Shown: positions 26,851 to 35,535 of the stretch, in pieces
Position numbering within the stretch: position 1 is the first letter of the stretch
Layout: the number at the start of each line of letters is the position of its first letter
Assembly: GCF_008326305.1 (NCBI RefSeq)
Contig: NZ_BIXY01000001.1
Location: 1 to 64,000, forward strand
DNA length: 64,000 nucleotides
Source: Dictyobacter arantiisoli
Lineage (GTDB): Bacteria > Chloroflexota > Ktedonobacteria > Ktedonobacterales > Ktedonobacteraceae
Direction: 5' to 3'
Position numbers and translations under genes: made by a program
Notes under the pieces: model-generated
Told to the model about the DNA's origin: nothing
Databases searched by the model: none
What the model saw: only the letters and a program-made list of their open reading frames with translations

Positions 26851-27537
26851 ATGGACAAGCAAAGACACGCGCCACGGCTCGATTTCACAAATGTCGTGCC
26901 TAGCAATATACTGCAAACGATTGTGATCGATCTGGCCTTCCCCTATATGCTCTATCCCATTTTAACGGCGCGCATGCCTCTACTGGGCGCACTCGGCATA
27001 GTGGCACTGTTCCCCATCGCACATATTATCTGGAATCTGTATCAGCGCCGTATGCTGGATCTGATTGGCATTGGGGCGCTCTATTTTCTGCTCTGGGCGC
27101 TCATCAATGATCTTGTACCAGCTTCCTCGCTATTACAGCTAGAACTGCAACACTATACACTGCCTATCGCGCTAGTGGGATTACTGATATTGCTGACACA
27201 TGTGGTGGGGAAACCACTACTGTTCTATATTGATCGCTACTGCCATGCGCATTCCACGGCACAAAACACTGCCTATAACGATTACTGGCAGGAAAACGCT
27301 ACCTATCGCCGTATGCTTTACCGCTTGAATATCGTCTGGGGAGTTGGACAAATCATTTTCGCAGCACTATTGCTGGCACTCTTTCGTGTCATTTCTTCGG
27401 ATATTTATTTTACCGTGGCATTGGTCGCAAGCTGTCTATTTTATGTGATTATGGCAATGTGGAGTGTTCACTACGAAGATACCTATACCCAGAGCACAGA
27501 GACAACCAGCAATGATGATCAGAAACCATATAAATAG
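26851..27537 (+). CDS. Polytopic membrane protein, VC0807-like
   Basis: Integral membrane protein of 228 residues with about six hydrophobic segments. The N-terminal NVVPSNILQTIVIDLAFPYMLYPIL and the spacing of helices resemble the VC0807/intracellular septation-like family, although this assignment is tentative. The C-terminal tail is polar. No ribosome site stands out (aggagt lies 12 nt upstream). Single gene with a terminator near 27724. Function unknown. Confidence 0.7.
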   Translation: MDKQRHAPRLDFTNVVPSNILQTIVIDLAFPYMLYPILTARMPLLGALGIVALFPIAHIIWNLYQRRMLDLIGIGALYFLLWALINDLVPASSLLQLELQHYTLPIALVGLLILLTHVVGKPLLFYIDRYCHAHSTAQNTAYNDYWQENATYRRMLYRLNIVWGVGQIIFAALLLALFRVISSDIYFTVALVASCLFYVIMAMWSVHYEDTYTQSTETTSNDDQKPYK

Positions 27538-27723
27538 GCCATGCTCCTAACGGAGCACTCTGAACCATGAAATTGCTCCCAATTTCAGAAGAATAGTTGA
27601 GGACATGGGAAGCAAACATTTTGAAAGAAATATGATTCATGTTATCTCTATGCATTCCGATATAATAATGCAAGAGGTTTTATCCACCTCTCAGGCTTAT
27701 GCATCACACCTATCCCTTTTTCG

Positions 27724-27766
27724 AGAAGGAGCAATGCTTATCCACAGCATTACTCCTTCTTTTTTA
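27724..27766 (+). terminator. Intrinsic terminator between convergent genes
   Basis: AGAAGGAGCAATGC (27724-27737) pairs with GCATTACTCCTTCT (27747-27760), one mismatch, followed by TTTTTTA. It is 187 nt beyond the membrane-protein stop and touches the end of the convergent HTH/GAF gene. Confidence 0.75.
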
Positions 27767-28774
27767 TGGAGCGAGTATACTTACTGGTGGATGCGATGAT
27801 GAAGCGGTTGTTATAGCGAATAATTCCTTTTCTAACTGCTGCCAGATAATCTTTTCCGCCTCGATGCGGGTGGTTGTATGCTTTTGGTGGGCAGCCAGCA
27901 TAATCTGTTGCGTGACGCGCTGCTGGAAGGTTAGGAGAGAAGGGAATTGTTTTTCACGCGCTGGCATGACCCCAAGTGCCACATCACGAAAGAGATAATA
28001 TTCATTTTCGTCAAAGGATAGACACAGCAACTCGGCATATTTCTGAATACATATGATCAAGGACGATGAAAAATAGCTTGCCTCAGCACTCGCGACGTAC
28101 AATCCTCCCACGATGCGATTTGCCAGCACAATAGGGACAGCAACAGCGCTTTCAAGTCCATCAATATAATCGCCAGGAAAATTACGCAGAATTTCTGCCT
28201 GATTCTGGACGGCGGTCATATGTCCTGAAGAAACGACATACCCAACCATGGATTCGATGCCCAGAAATTGAGGATGGGATTCGATATTGTTGCCCCAGGG
28301 AGCTGAGCCACGCCCTGCTACGATGCGTAAACTGCGTACCACTTGTCCTACAGATGGAGGAACACATTGTGCCACAGAGACCAGCATTCCGGCTCTGCCT
28401 GCGTCTAAATGCCTGAGCATTTGCTGTAAAATAAGATTACTTATGGTTGAGGAACGCAGGTGACGGGAGACATTTACATAGGAGCTAATAACGCAACCGT
28501 AAAAATCGGCAGAAATTTGAAATATTTCTTCCTCTTTCAACACGTTAGTCGTGCCAGCCGGAGGAAACTCCTTTGCTAATAGGTCGATCATTTGCTTGCG
28601 ATATTGTGGAAGGGCATTAAGCAATAAGCGCAAATTTTGCGGACGTGGATTTGTCTCTCCAGTAATCCAGCGCCGTAACGTCATAGCATTCACAGAAAGC
28701 GCATCCTGAATCCTTTGCTGCTCTTGCGGATCCATCAGGATGGTTCCAAGTAATTCACGCCATGTCATATCCAT
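27764..28774 (-). CDS. Helix-turn-helix and GAF domain protein
   Basis: Paralogue (336 residues) of the protein at 16635-17804. The helix-turn-helix covers about residues 8-50 (QQRIQDALSVNAMTLRRWITGETNPRPQNLRLLLNALPQ), and the GAF domain about 110-260 with AVAVPIVLANRIVGGLYVAS. The closing segment (FQQRVTQQIMLAAHQKHTTTRIEAEKIIWQQLEKEL) aligns with the end of the first paralogue. It has no AT-hook. An AT-rich region at 28775-28945 should contain its promoter. Ligand and targets unknown. Confidence 0.8.
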   Translation of the reverse strand: MDMTWRELLGTILMDPQEQQRIQDALSVNAMTLRRWITGETNPRPQNLRLLLNALPQYRKQMIDLLAKEFPPAGTTNVLKEEEIFQISADFYGCVISSYVNVSRHLRSSTISNLILQQMLRHLDAGRAGMLVSVAQCVPPSVGQVVRSLRIVAGRGSAPWGNNIESHPQFLGIESMVGYVVSSGHMTAVQNQAEILRNFPGDYIDGLESAVAVPIVLANRIVGGLYVASAEASYFSSSLIICIQKYAELLCLSFDENEYYLFRDVALGVMPAREKQFPSLLTFQQRVTQQIMLAAHQKHTTTRIEAEKIIWQQLEKELFAITTASSSHPPVSILAP

Positions 28775-28945
28775 TTTTGTACACCACCAATAAAAATAAT
28801 AATATACTTCTCATGCAATTAATATATTTACATGATATATAGCATAACGCTTATTATGATATACATCAATGTATTTTTACAGTATACACTCTACTAATTT
28901 AATCCTGGCTGGCACAAATTTCATCTATCTCAGTGGCAAGTAAGA

Positions 28946-29425
28946 TTACGCCGCACAGGATGCCTTCTGGCGCGCTCGATAACTTAGATAATCATCAAAG
29001 ATCTTTAGTGTATGTTTGTCTAGACGCTCACGTAGCTCACTTTCAGCAACCCAGCAGGGGCGACCTTCAATATTGTTGCGCAAACTTCCACCCGTTACAC
29101 GCGCATGATAGACAAAACTCAAGTTACTCATGTTCAGCCAGCTATGACTGGGACATGAATAAAAGCCAATTAAATCATCCGCCTTCACATCCAGCCCCGT
29201 TTCTTCGTGAGCTTCACGCTCCGCAGCCTGAATAGGATTCTCACGCCAGTTCATAAAGCCACCGGGCAAGGCCAGACGATGCCTGGGCAATTCAACTACC
29301 AGATAGCACTCATCCTGCTCAACAATCACTGCGGCACTTCCGAAGGGGGGAAGCTTACCGCCAAGCAGCAGATTCAAGAGATGAAAAGCGATGCTCACGC
29401 ACATCTTCAACAAATCATATAACAT
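28946..29425 (-). CDS. NUDIX hydrolase
   Basis: Pyrophosphohydrolase of 159 residues. The Nudix box GGFMNWRENPIQAAE-REAHEETGLD is complete, with the metal-binding REAHEE. A short hydrophobic N-terminal stretch (LLKMCVSIAFHLLNLLL) precedes the domain, which could be a membrane anchor. GAGGAGAA precedes the ATG at 29425; TTG and GTG codons just upstream are in frame. Substrate not predictable. Confidence 0.9.
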   Translation of the reverse strand: MLYDLLKMCVSIAFHLLNLLLGGKLPPFGSAAVIVEQDECYLVVELPRHRLALPGGFMNWRENPIQAAEREAHEETGLDVKADDLIGFYSCPSHSWLNMSNLSFVYHARVTGGSLRNNIEGRPCWVAESELRERLDKHTLKIFDDYLSYRARQKASCAA

Positions 29426-29693
29426 CACCAATTCTCCTCAGCTCGTCGTGGCGCGAGCATCTTTTCTCTTGCATAAACAATATAGGTATTAGAATCCAGT
29501 ATAACATGGAACTCCTGATTATGGTACGTTTATCATAACTCAATAGATGCCATCATACACAGCATTCGGGTAGACACACCTGGTTCTATTGATCATAGTA
29601 ACTCCACTATAAAGAAATTCAATAAGCCCTTCCTTTATTTAAACGAATTTCTTCATATGTTGACTTAGTTAGTCAATTTAGTCAAGAAAAGTC

Positions 29694-29723
29694 TTGACAG
29701 CAAGGCGTGTTATGGATTATGCT
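29694..29723 (+). promoter_or_regulatory. Candidate promoter of an unassigned transcript
   Basis: Perfect TTGACA (29694-29699) and TATGCT (29718-29723) with an 18-bp spacer. Expected transcription start is near 29730. No convincing gene follows on this strand before the terminator at 30004. Confidence 0.5.
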
Positions 29724-29727
29724 TTGT

Positions 29728-30052
29728 GTAGAGTAGAAATACAGCGATAGCGAAGGCAGCTTCATTATCTCTACAAGTCTAATACACAATATATAGCTGT
29801 TATGAGGGGTTATAACAGGCAATAGATTGTCGTCATTAGCATGAGTGGTTGACCCCATGTCTCTACTGGATAAAGGAGATGGCGGTCAAAGGATGAAGTG
29901 GAATGAAAGATGATGGAAGCGAGTCAAGCTATCAACTGGATTTTTCGCATACTACTCCGGTTCATGCTTGTGTCTCCTCTGTTCGTGCTTGTGTCTAAGG
30001 GAGGCGGTCTCAGTGATACTTCTGGAGAGTATCATCGAGACCGCTTCTTTTT
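29728..30052 (+). ncRNA. Candidate small RNA or untranslated leader
   Basis: The region from the candidate promoter to an intrinsic terminator contains hairpins: GTAGAG/CTCTAC (29728-29733 with 29769-29774) at the expected 5' end and CTGTTAT/ATAACAG (29797-29803 with 29812-29818). An open frame from 29910 runs through the terminator and repeat copy D and has no family features. I could not match it to 6S, tmRNA, RNase P, SRP RNA or a known riboswitch. A leader of a lost gene is an alternative. Confidence 0.4.
30004..30052 (+). terminator. Intrinsic terminator ending the candidate small RNA
   Basis: GCGGTCTC (30004-30011) with GAGACCGC (30037-30044) and TGATACT (30014-30020) with AGTATCA (30028-30034) form a 15-bp stem with one small internal loop, followed by TTCTTTTT. 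Confidence 0.85.
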
Positions 30053-30064
30053 GCCTCTATCAAA

Positions 30065-30259
30065 GCGTCAGACTCCCATGCTCTCCACAGTCTCTGTGCA
30101 TGAGTTTTCGCACCTGCGGTGCTCAAACTTCTTTTTATTGTGTGGTGTTGGAAAAGTTCGAAGAACTTTTCCAACACCACACAATAAAAAGGGCGCAGGC
30201 GCGCACGCGCCTGCCAGCAAGTGAGCAGCAAGATCCCGCTGGTATTGGGGGGCTGACAC
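30065..30259. repeat. Composite palindromic MITE-like repeat, copy D
   Basis: Length 195 bp, the same as copy B. Ends GCGTCAGACTCCC (30065-30077) and GGGGGGCTGACAC (30247-30259) pair imperfectly. Holds the conserved tgagttttcgcac-ggtgctcaaac block, a perfect 29-bp hairpin (30131-30159 with 30163-30191, loop GAA) and the gcgcaggcgcgc block. Its 3' end is 20 bp from the valS stop. Confidence 0.85.
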
Positions 30260-30278
30260 TCTCTATCAGAGTGTCAGA

Positions 30279-33020
30279 TTACGGCTGCATCGCGGCCAGT
30301 TCGTTGCGGCGCGCCTGGAGCTTACTGAGGCGCTCTTCATGCGCGGCCAGTTTCTCCCGTTCCTTCTCCACTACTTCTGGCCTGGCACGAGAGACAAAGT
30401 TCTGATTGGAGAGCTTACCTTGCAAACGTGCCTGCTCCTGTTGCACCTGCACGATCTCCTTATCCAGACGCGCCAGTTCCTTTCCAATATCTAGCAGGCC
30501 AGCCAGCGGCAGATAAATCTCAACCGCACCAGCTAACAGGCTCATAGCCTGCTCTGGCTTCTGGGCCAGGGTGCTAAATAACTGCGGCTTTTCAGTTGTT
30601 GCCAGGAATTCGATCAATGGTGCCTGCGCCTCGAACATTGACACATCCTCACCCACAGCCATAATCACAGGATTACGATGTGAACGCTCAACATTCATCT
30701 GGTTACGAGCATCACGAATCAAGGTGATCACTTGCTGGAGCAGGCTAAATTGTTGCTCAGCAGTCTCATCCTCAAAGGCCGCGTGATATTGAGGCCAGGG
30801 AGCAATGATCAAAGCAGAAGCAGGCCATGACGCTCGATCTGGCTGGCTGAAGTGATACAGATATTGCCAGACTTCCTCGGTCACAAAAGGCATAAAAGGA
30901 TGCAGCAGACGCAGGCTCTGATCCAATACCGCTCGTAGAATACCAGCGGTATTCTGTCTGGTCTGCTTATCTCCACGCATCTGTACTTTAGAAGCCTCGA
31001 CATACCAGTCACAATAATCTGACCAGAAGAAGTCGTTAATCTGACGACCGGCTTCACCAAACTGGAACTCTTCAATCAAACGTGTGACCGTTTTCGTCAG
31101 ACGCTCAAAGCGCTGGAGAATCCAGCGATCTGCTAATGTCTGTGGCTGTACAGACTCAATAGCGGGTACACCACCAGGAATATCAGCCGTCGTCATCAGC
31201 ACGAAACGCGATGCATTCCAGATCTTATTGGCGAAGTTGCGGTTGCCCACAATGCGCTCATCGATCAACTTCATATCGTTACCCGGCGTACTGCTGGTTG
31301 CCAGGGTAAAACGGAGCGCATCCGTCCCAAACTTATCCATCACCTCCAGAGGATCAATCACGTTCCCCTTGGACTTACTCATCTTCTCACCTTTGGCATC
31401 CCGCACCAGGCCATGCAGATAGATGGTGGAGAAGGGAGCATTGCCCATGAAATGGATACCAGACATGACCATACGCGCCACCCAGAAGAAGATGATGTCA
31501 TAGCCTGTCTCCATCACAGCGGTTGGATAGTAGCGCTGGAGATCAGGGGTATGATCCGGCCAGCCCAGGGTGCTAAACGGCCAGAGCCAGGAGCTAAACC
31601 AGGTATCGAGCACATCTTCATCCTGCCGTAACTGCGTGCCTTCGCAATGGGGGCAGATCGTGATATCCTCCCGGCTGACGGTCATCTCGCCACAACTATC
31701 ACAATACCAGACTGGAATGCGATGGCCCCACCAGAGTTGACGTGAGATACACCAATCGTGGATGTTCTCAAGCCAATCAAAGTATGTCTTGTTAAAACGC
31801 TCTGGCACGATTTTGATCTGACCATATTTGACTGCATTCAGGGCCGGGGTTGCCAATGGCTTCATCGAGATAAACCACTGTTTTGATATCAAAGGTTCAA
31901 TCACAGTATCGCTCCGCTGGCAGCGTCCCAGCGGCACCACATAATCTTCAATCTTCACGATCAAGCCAGTTTTTTCCAGATCCGCCACCAGATTTTTACG
32001 GGCCTCATGGCGATCCTGACCGGCATAGGGGCCAGCCTCAGCGGTCATCTTCGCGTCAAAGCCAATCACCTGGATACGTGGCAGATTATGGCGCTGCCCG
32101 ATCTCAAAGTCGGTTGGATCATGGGCAGGAGTGACCTTCACGGCCCCGGTACCGAAATCAGCCTCAACCGCTTCATCAGCCACAATCGGGATCTCACGCC
32201 CAATTACCGGCACAATTGCCAGACGACCAATGATATTGACATAACGATGATCTTTCGGATTGACAGCGATGGCGGTATCACCCAGAATCGTCTCGGGACG
32301 GGTCGTGGCAACAGTGATATAGTCACCCTCACCCGCTACCTGTCCATCAACTGGCTTGAGGGGATAGCGTACGTAAGTCAGCTTGCCCGGCGTATTCACG
32401 TGGTTGACTTCGAGATCTGACAGCGCACTCATACAGACTGGACACCAGTTGATGATACGCTCGCCACGATAGATCAAGCCTTCCTCGTACAAGCGCACAA
32501 AGACTTCACGCACAGCTTTGGAGAGGCCTTCATCCAGCGTAAAGCGCTCATGTGACCAATCGCAAGAAGCGCCCAGGCGGCGATGCTGATTCTGAATACG
32601 GCTCTTATACTGGTCCACCCACTGCCAGACACGCTCCAGGAAGGCCTCACGTCCAATTTGATGGCGATCGGTGCCCTCGGTTGCCAGTAAACGCTCGACA
32701 ACCGTTTGCGTCGCGATACCGGCATGGTCCTCACCGGGAACCCATAGCGTCTCGTCGCCCTGCATGCGATGGTAACGAATCATAATATCTTCAATAGTTG
32801 AGGTAATACCATGTCCCAGATGGAGCGCGCCCGTCACGTTGGGAGGAGGCATACTGATCACAAACGGCTTGCGAGCGGGATTGGGTCGGGGTTTAAAATA
32901 GCCACCCTCCTCCCAGAAGCGATACCATTTTGCCTCCACCGCCTGCGGCTCATAAGCCTTGGGCAAGTCTGCAACATCCGTGATTGGTGTTGTCTCAATT
33001 GTTTTCTCTTGATCGATCAT
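30279..33020 (-). CDS. valS: Valyl-tRNA synthetase
   Basis: Class I aminoacyl-tRNA synthetase of 913 residues that charges tRNA-Val. The HIGH motif is HLGHG near residue 68 (PPPNVTGALHLGHG) and the KMSKS motif lies near residue 546. The editing domain and anticodon-binding domain lie in order, and the C-terminal coiled-coil arm (LDIGKELARLDKEIVQVQQEQARLQ) is typical of ValRS. The frame is open from a GTG at 33026; the ATG at 33020 is preferred behind AAGAGG. Expression is likely controlled by the T-box leader just upstream. Confidence 0.97.
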   Translation of the reverse strand: MIDQEKTIETTPITDVADLPKAYEPQAVEAKWYRFWEEGGYFKPRPNPARKPFVISMPPPNVTGALHLGHGITSTIEDIMIRYHRMQGDETLWVPGEDHAGIATQTVVERLLATEGTDRHQIGREAFLERVWQWVDQYKSRIQNQHRRLGASCDWSHERFTLDEGLSKAVREVFVRLYEEGLIYRGERIINWCPVCMSALSDLEVNHVNTPGKLTYVRYPLKPVDGQVAGEGDYITVATTRPETILGDTAIAVNPKDHRYVNIIGRLAIVPVIGREIPIVADEAVEADFGTGAVKVTPAHDPTDFEIGQRHNLPRIQVIGFDAKMTAEAGPYAGQDRHEARKNLVADLEKTGLIVKIEDYVVPLGRCQRSDTVIEPLISKQWFISMKPLATPALNAVKYGQIKIVPERFNKTYFDWLENIHDWCISRQLWWGHRIPVWYCDSCGEMTVSREDITICPHCEGTQLRQDEDVLDTWFSSWLWPFSTLGWPDHTPDLQRYYPTAVMETGYDIIFFWVARMVMSGIHFMGNAPFSTIYLHGLVRDAKGEKMSKSKGNVIDPLEVMDKFGTDALRFTLATSSTPGNDMKLIDERIVGNRNFANKIWNASRFVLMTTADIPGGVPAIESVQPQTLADRWILQRFERLTKTVTRLIEEFQFGEAGRQINDFFWSDYCDWYVEASKVQMRGDKQTRQNTAGILRAVLDQSLRLLHPFMPFVTEEVWQYLYHFSQPDRASWPASALIIAPWPQYHAAFEDETAEQQFSLLQQVITLIRDARNQMNVERSHRNPVIMAVGEDVSMFEAQAPLIEFLATTEKPQLFSTLAQKPEQAMSLLAGAVEIYLPLAGLLDIGKELARLDKEIVQVQQEQARLQGKLSNQNFVSRARPEVVEKEREKLAAHEERLSKLQARRNELAAMQP

Positions 33021-33040
33021 ATCCACCTCTTGCTAACACA

Positions 33041-33330
33041 TAAAAAAAGCCCTTCCCGTCAAGGACGAGAAAGGACGTAACTCGTGGTACCACCTTGTTT
33101 CGATCAATCCGGCTGTAGAGCAGTATGGCGCATCTGAGATTGATCCTCAGCCAGTGCTGTATCGGGCATACCCGTGAAAACTAGACTACGCAGTATGTTG
33201 CGCTAGCTTTATTTTCAGGCTCGCAGGCGACCTTCACTGTACCGTTCCGAGGAAGACTTGCAGCCGGTGATCTTCCTTCTCTAGCCGGGGAGGTACACTT
33301 ACTCCTCCTGGTCTGTGCCAGTATAAATTC
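33041..33330 (-). promoter_or_regulatory. T-box leader of valS
   Basis: On the minus strand the T-box sequence GGTGGTACCACG (33083-33094) is followed by a terminator stem (around 33049-33076) and seven T residues just before valS. This is the antiterminator/terminator layout of T-box leaders that sense uncharged tRNA. Upstream paired segments (GGAAGA/TCTTCC near 33252-33275, CTAGCGCA/TGCGTAG near 33186-33206) fit stem I and stem III. I could not fix the specifier codon with certainty; a Val codon is expected. A candidate -10 TATACT lies at 33320-33325. Confidence 0.9.
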
Positions 33331-33433
33331 TTGTTTACATTAGTCTATCGAGTACACATCCAAATGTCAAGCCCGAGCATTCTACATTTCTACCACAAGG
33401 TCTTCCAATTCTGATACGTGGAGAAGAGACTGC

Positions 33434-33542
33434 AAGCCAACGTAGGGGTCTGATTTCTATGCGACTCTACCCCTAAAGAGCAATACCGCTTAAACAAGAG
33501 GAATCTCGACAAAAAACGTAGGTGCGGCCCCTACATTGGCTT
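33434..33542. repeat. MITE-like inverted-repeat element near the FHA gene
   Basis: AAGCCAACGTAGGGG (33434-33448) and CCCCTACATTGGCTT (33528-33542) pair at 14 of 15 positions around 79 bp. Inside, gactctaccc...caataccgcttaaacaa aligns with the right inner part of the element at 10015-10186, suggesting a common family with different ends. Confidence 0.6.
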
Positions 33543-33568
33543 ATCGGTGCGCTTCCACTGAAAACTGA

Positions 33569-35197
33569 TCAAGCTTGTTTGAAGGTGCTGGTGATTTTGC
33601 CAAATTGCAGCGTATCTCCAGCATTGATGGGTGTTGGTGTGTCTGGTGTCAGGCGTTTACCATTGATACGCGTGGCATTGGTGCTGTTGAGATCAGTCAG
33701 GGTATAACTGCTGCCATGGCGTTCAAAGGCCGCGTGGATACGCGATACGGTATCCGCAGCAGGGATTTGACTGAGGTCTACTTCAGGTTTATCCCCCCCC
33801 AGATCGTGATCGTAGCGTCCTACGACAGCATGGTCACTGACCAACTGGATCTGCTGTCCATCACTGAAAGTTAGACTTCCCCAGGGTGCCGATGACTGGT
33901 TGCCAGCTACTGCGTTGGTGGCATAGATGGTCGGCTCATCGTGTGGATCAACCTGGGCCTCAGCGGATTGCGGCACAGACCCCTGGACGGTGGGCTGATC
34001 TTCTGGCTGCGATGGAATATAGTATTGTTTCTGCGGTCGCTGTTTATGTGGCGGCGGCGGTTCCTGTTTAGGTGTACTGGGTACTATCGTTACCCTCGGC
34101 TGTGATTGAACAGTTGGTGTCTGTGTCTCCGGTGGCACGTAATAAGGCTCCGCAGGCTTCTGTGGCGTGAGCTTTGACTCGCTCGGAGCTGACTGCTCAG
34201 AGGGCACGTAGAAGACCTGTGGCTGTGGAGCTGCTGGCGGCGTCTGCGTGACCGGTGGCGTATAGGTCGGTGGCTCTGGCGGACGATAGGCCGGGGTGGC
34301 GGGCGGTGTATAGGTTGGAATTGCTGGTTCCGGTGCCTGATAAAGCGGAGGCTGCGGCGCAGGTGCGCTGGACTGATAGGTTACTGTGGGCTGTGGCGGT
34401 ACTGCTGGCTGTGGAGCCACTTTTTGCGAAGCCGCTCCAGCGGCAAAGGTTGAGGCACCACATTTCGGACAGAAAGAGGTTCCAGCCTTGAGATCTGTAT
34501 GACAGTTGGGACAGGAAAAACGTGGCGTGGCTAATGCACGGCCACAACCTGAACAAAAGGTATCGCCAGCCTCATAGGGCGTATTACACTGGGTGCAGCG
34601 CAAGCTTGTAGCTGCCGGAACGGATTGCGACGATTGCACAGGAGGCGGCGTTGGTGTAAAAGATGGCAATAGTGGTTGTGGAGCCGCTTCGACCACAGTA
34701 TTAGATGGAACATAATAAGGCAATTGCTGCTGTGGATCTGGCTGTCCCCATTGCCGCTGGATTTGCGGCACAATTTGCGAAGGGATCGGACCTGCCAGCA
34801 GACCAGGCCGTTGCTGACGCACCAGACCATCAACCACATTGAGCACTTGATTGCCCAGGCTGGCCTGCCGCAACGCACCAGCTCCTGCGGTCAATGCCAG
34901 AGGCCAGAGTATCGGAAAGCCTACCAGACCCACGGCTCCCACAGCCGCTTTATCTACCCAGCGTTGTCGGCCAATCATCGCCAGCACGCCACCAGCCGTC
35001 CGCTGTATCGTCAGCGAGACCGCCGCTTGCATACCAATAATGGCCTCAAAGTCGCCACCTTTTTTCAATTGGATCAAGACCTGATCATTATTGCCAAAAT
35101 TTTGTGCCTGATAGCCCTGGGAGAGATAAACATTCACAAGATCACTGGCAAGCCGCTCGATATCTATATCTTCTGAATTATAAAAGCGGGCATCCAT
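33569..35197 (-). CDS. Zinc-ribbon and FHA domain protein with membrane-associated N-terminus
   Basis: Protein of 542 residues. The first 140 match the small protein at 35536-35976, including a hydrophobic segment near 85-110. Two zinc ribbons follow (CTQCNTPYEAGDTFCSGCG and CPNCHTDLKAGTSFCPKCG, about 210-260), then a long Pro/Gln-rich linker. A C-terminal FHA domain (VVGRYDHDLGGDKPEVDLSQIP ... ISRIHA-like VSRIHAAFERHGSSYTLTDLNSTNATRINGKRL) ends the protein. FHA domains bind phosphothreonine, so it may act in Ser/Thr-kinase signalling. Start ATG follows GGAGG. Confidence 0.85.
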   Translation of the reverse strand: MDARFYNSEDIDIERLASDLVNVYLSQGYQAQNFGNNDQVLIQLKKGGDFEAIIGMQAAVSLTIQRTAGGVLAMIGRQRWVDKAAVGAVGLVGFPILWPLALTAGAGALRQASLGNQVLNVVDGLVRQQRPGLLAGPIPSQIVPQIQRQWGQPDPQQQLPYYVPSNTVVEAAPQPLLPSFTPTPPPVQSSQSVPAATSLRCTQCNTPYEAGDTFCSGCGRALATPRFSCPNCHTDLKAGTSFCPKCGASTFAAGAASQKVAPQPAVPPQPTVTYQSSAPAPQPPLYQAPEPAIPTYTPPATPAYRPPEPPTYTPPVTQTPPAAPQPQVFYVPSEQSAPSESKLTPQKPAEPYYVPPETQTPTVQSQPRVTIVPSTPKQEPPPPHKQRPQKQYYIPSQPEDQPTVQGSVPQSAEAQVDPHDEPTIYATNAVAGNQSSAPWGSLTFSDGQQIQLVSDHAVVGRYDHDLGGDKPEVDLSQIPAADTVSRIHAAFERHGSSYTLTDLNSTNATRINGKRLTPDTPTPINAGDTLQFGKITSTFKQA

Positions 35198-35310
35198 CCA
35201 TTATCCTCCAACGTAACATTCTTTCTCGGTGTCTTTAAGTGCATCACACGGATGGTCACTGGTCACATACATGGAATACTTGGCGGTGTACCTTACCTGT
35301 CCCTGGCACT

Positions 35311-35376
35311 ACATGTGGATTTTTCAAAGTTATCTTCTGCATTCACTACTATCTACACATGTGATTTGTCAAAGTT
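35311..35376. promoter_or_regulatory. Direct repeats and candidate promoter in the leader of the FHA gene
   Basis: Two similar blocks, ACATGTGGATTTTTCAAAGTT (35311-35331, final T beyond 20 nt) and ACATGTGATTTGTCAAAGTT (35357-35376), lie 114-179 bp upstream of the FHA gene. On the minus strand the second contains TTGACA (35367-35372). They may be regulator sites or repeated -35 regions. The rest of the 35198-35535 gap shows no gene. Confidence 0.4.
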
Positions 35377-35535
35377 GAGCAGTACAATTACCCTCTTCTT
35401 GCTAAAGTATACCATAATCGTATGCTGCCGCATTCTGATCCTTTTATGGGCCTCCAACCAATCGCATCCAGCCTTCCGGCAGTCTCCATTACAGATCAGA
35501 TATGCAGCAACAGCGAGGAATCGTGTTAGCGAAGC

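Noticed and set aside
29910-30405. Frames at 29910-30224, 29968-30405 and 30010-30231 as genes
   Set aside because: They cross an intrinsic terminator and repeat copy D, or overlap the end of valS, and show no family features.
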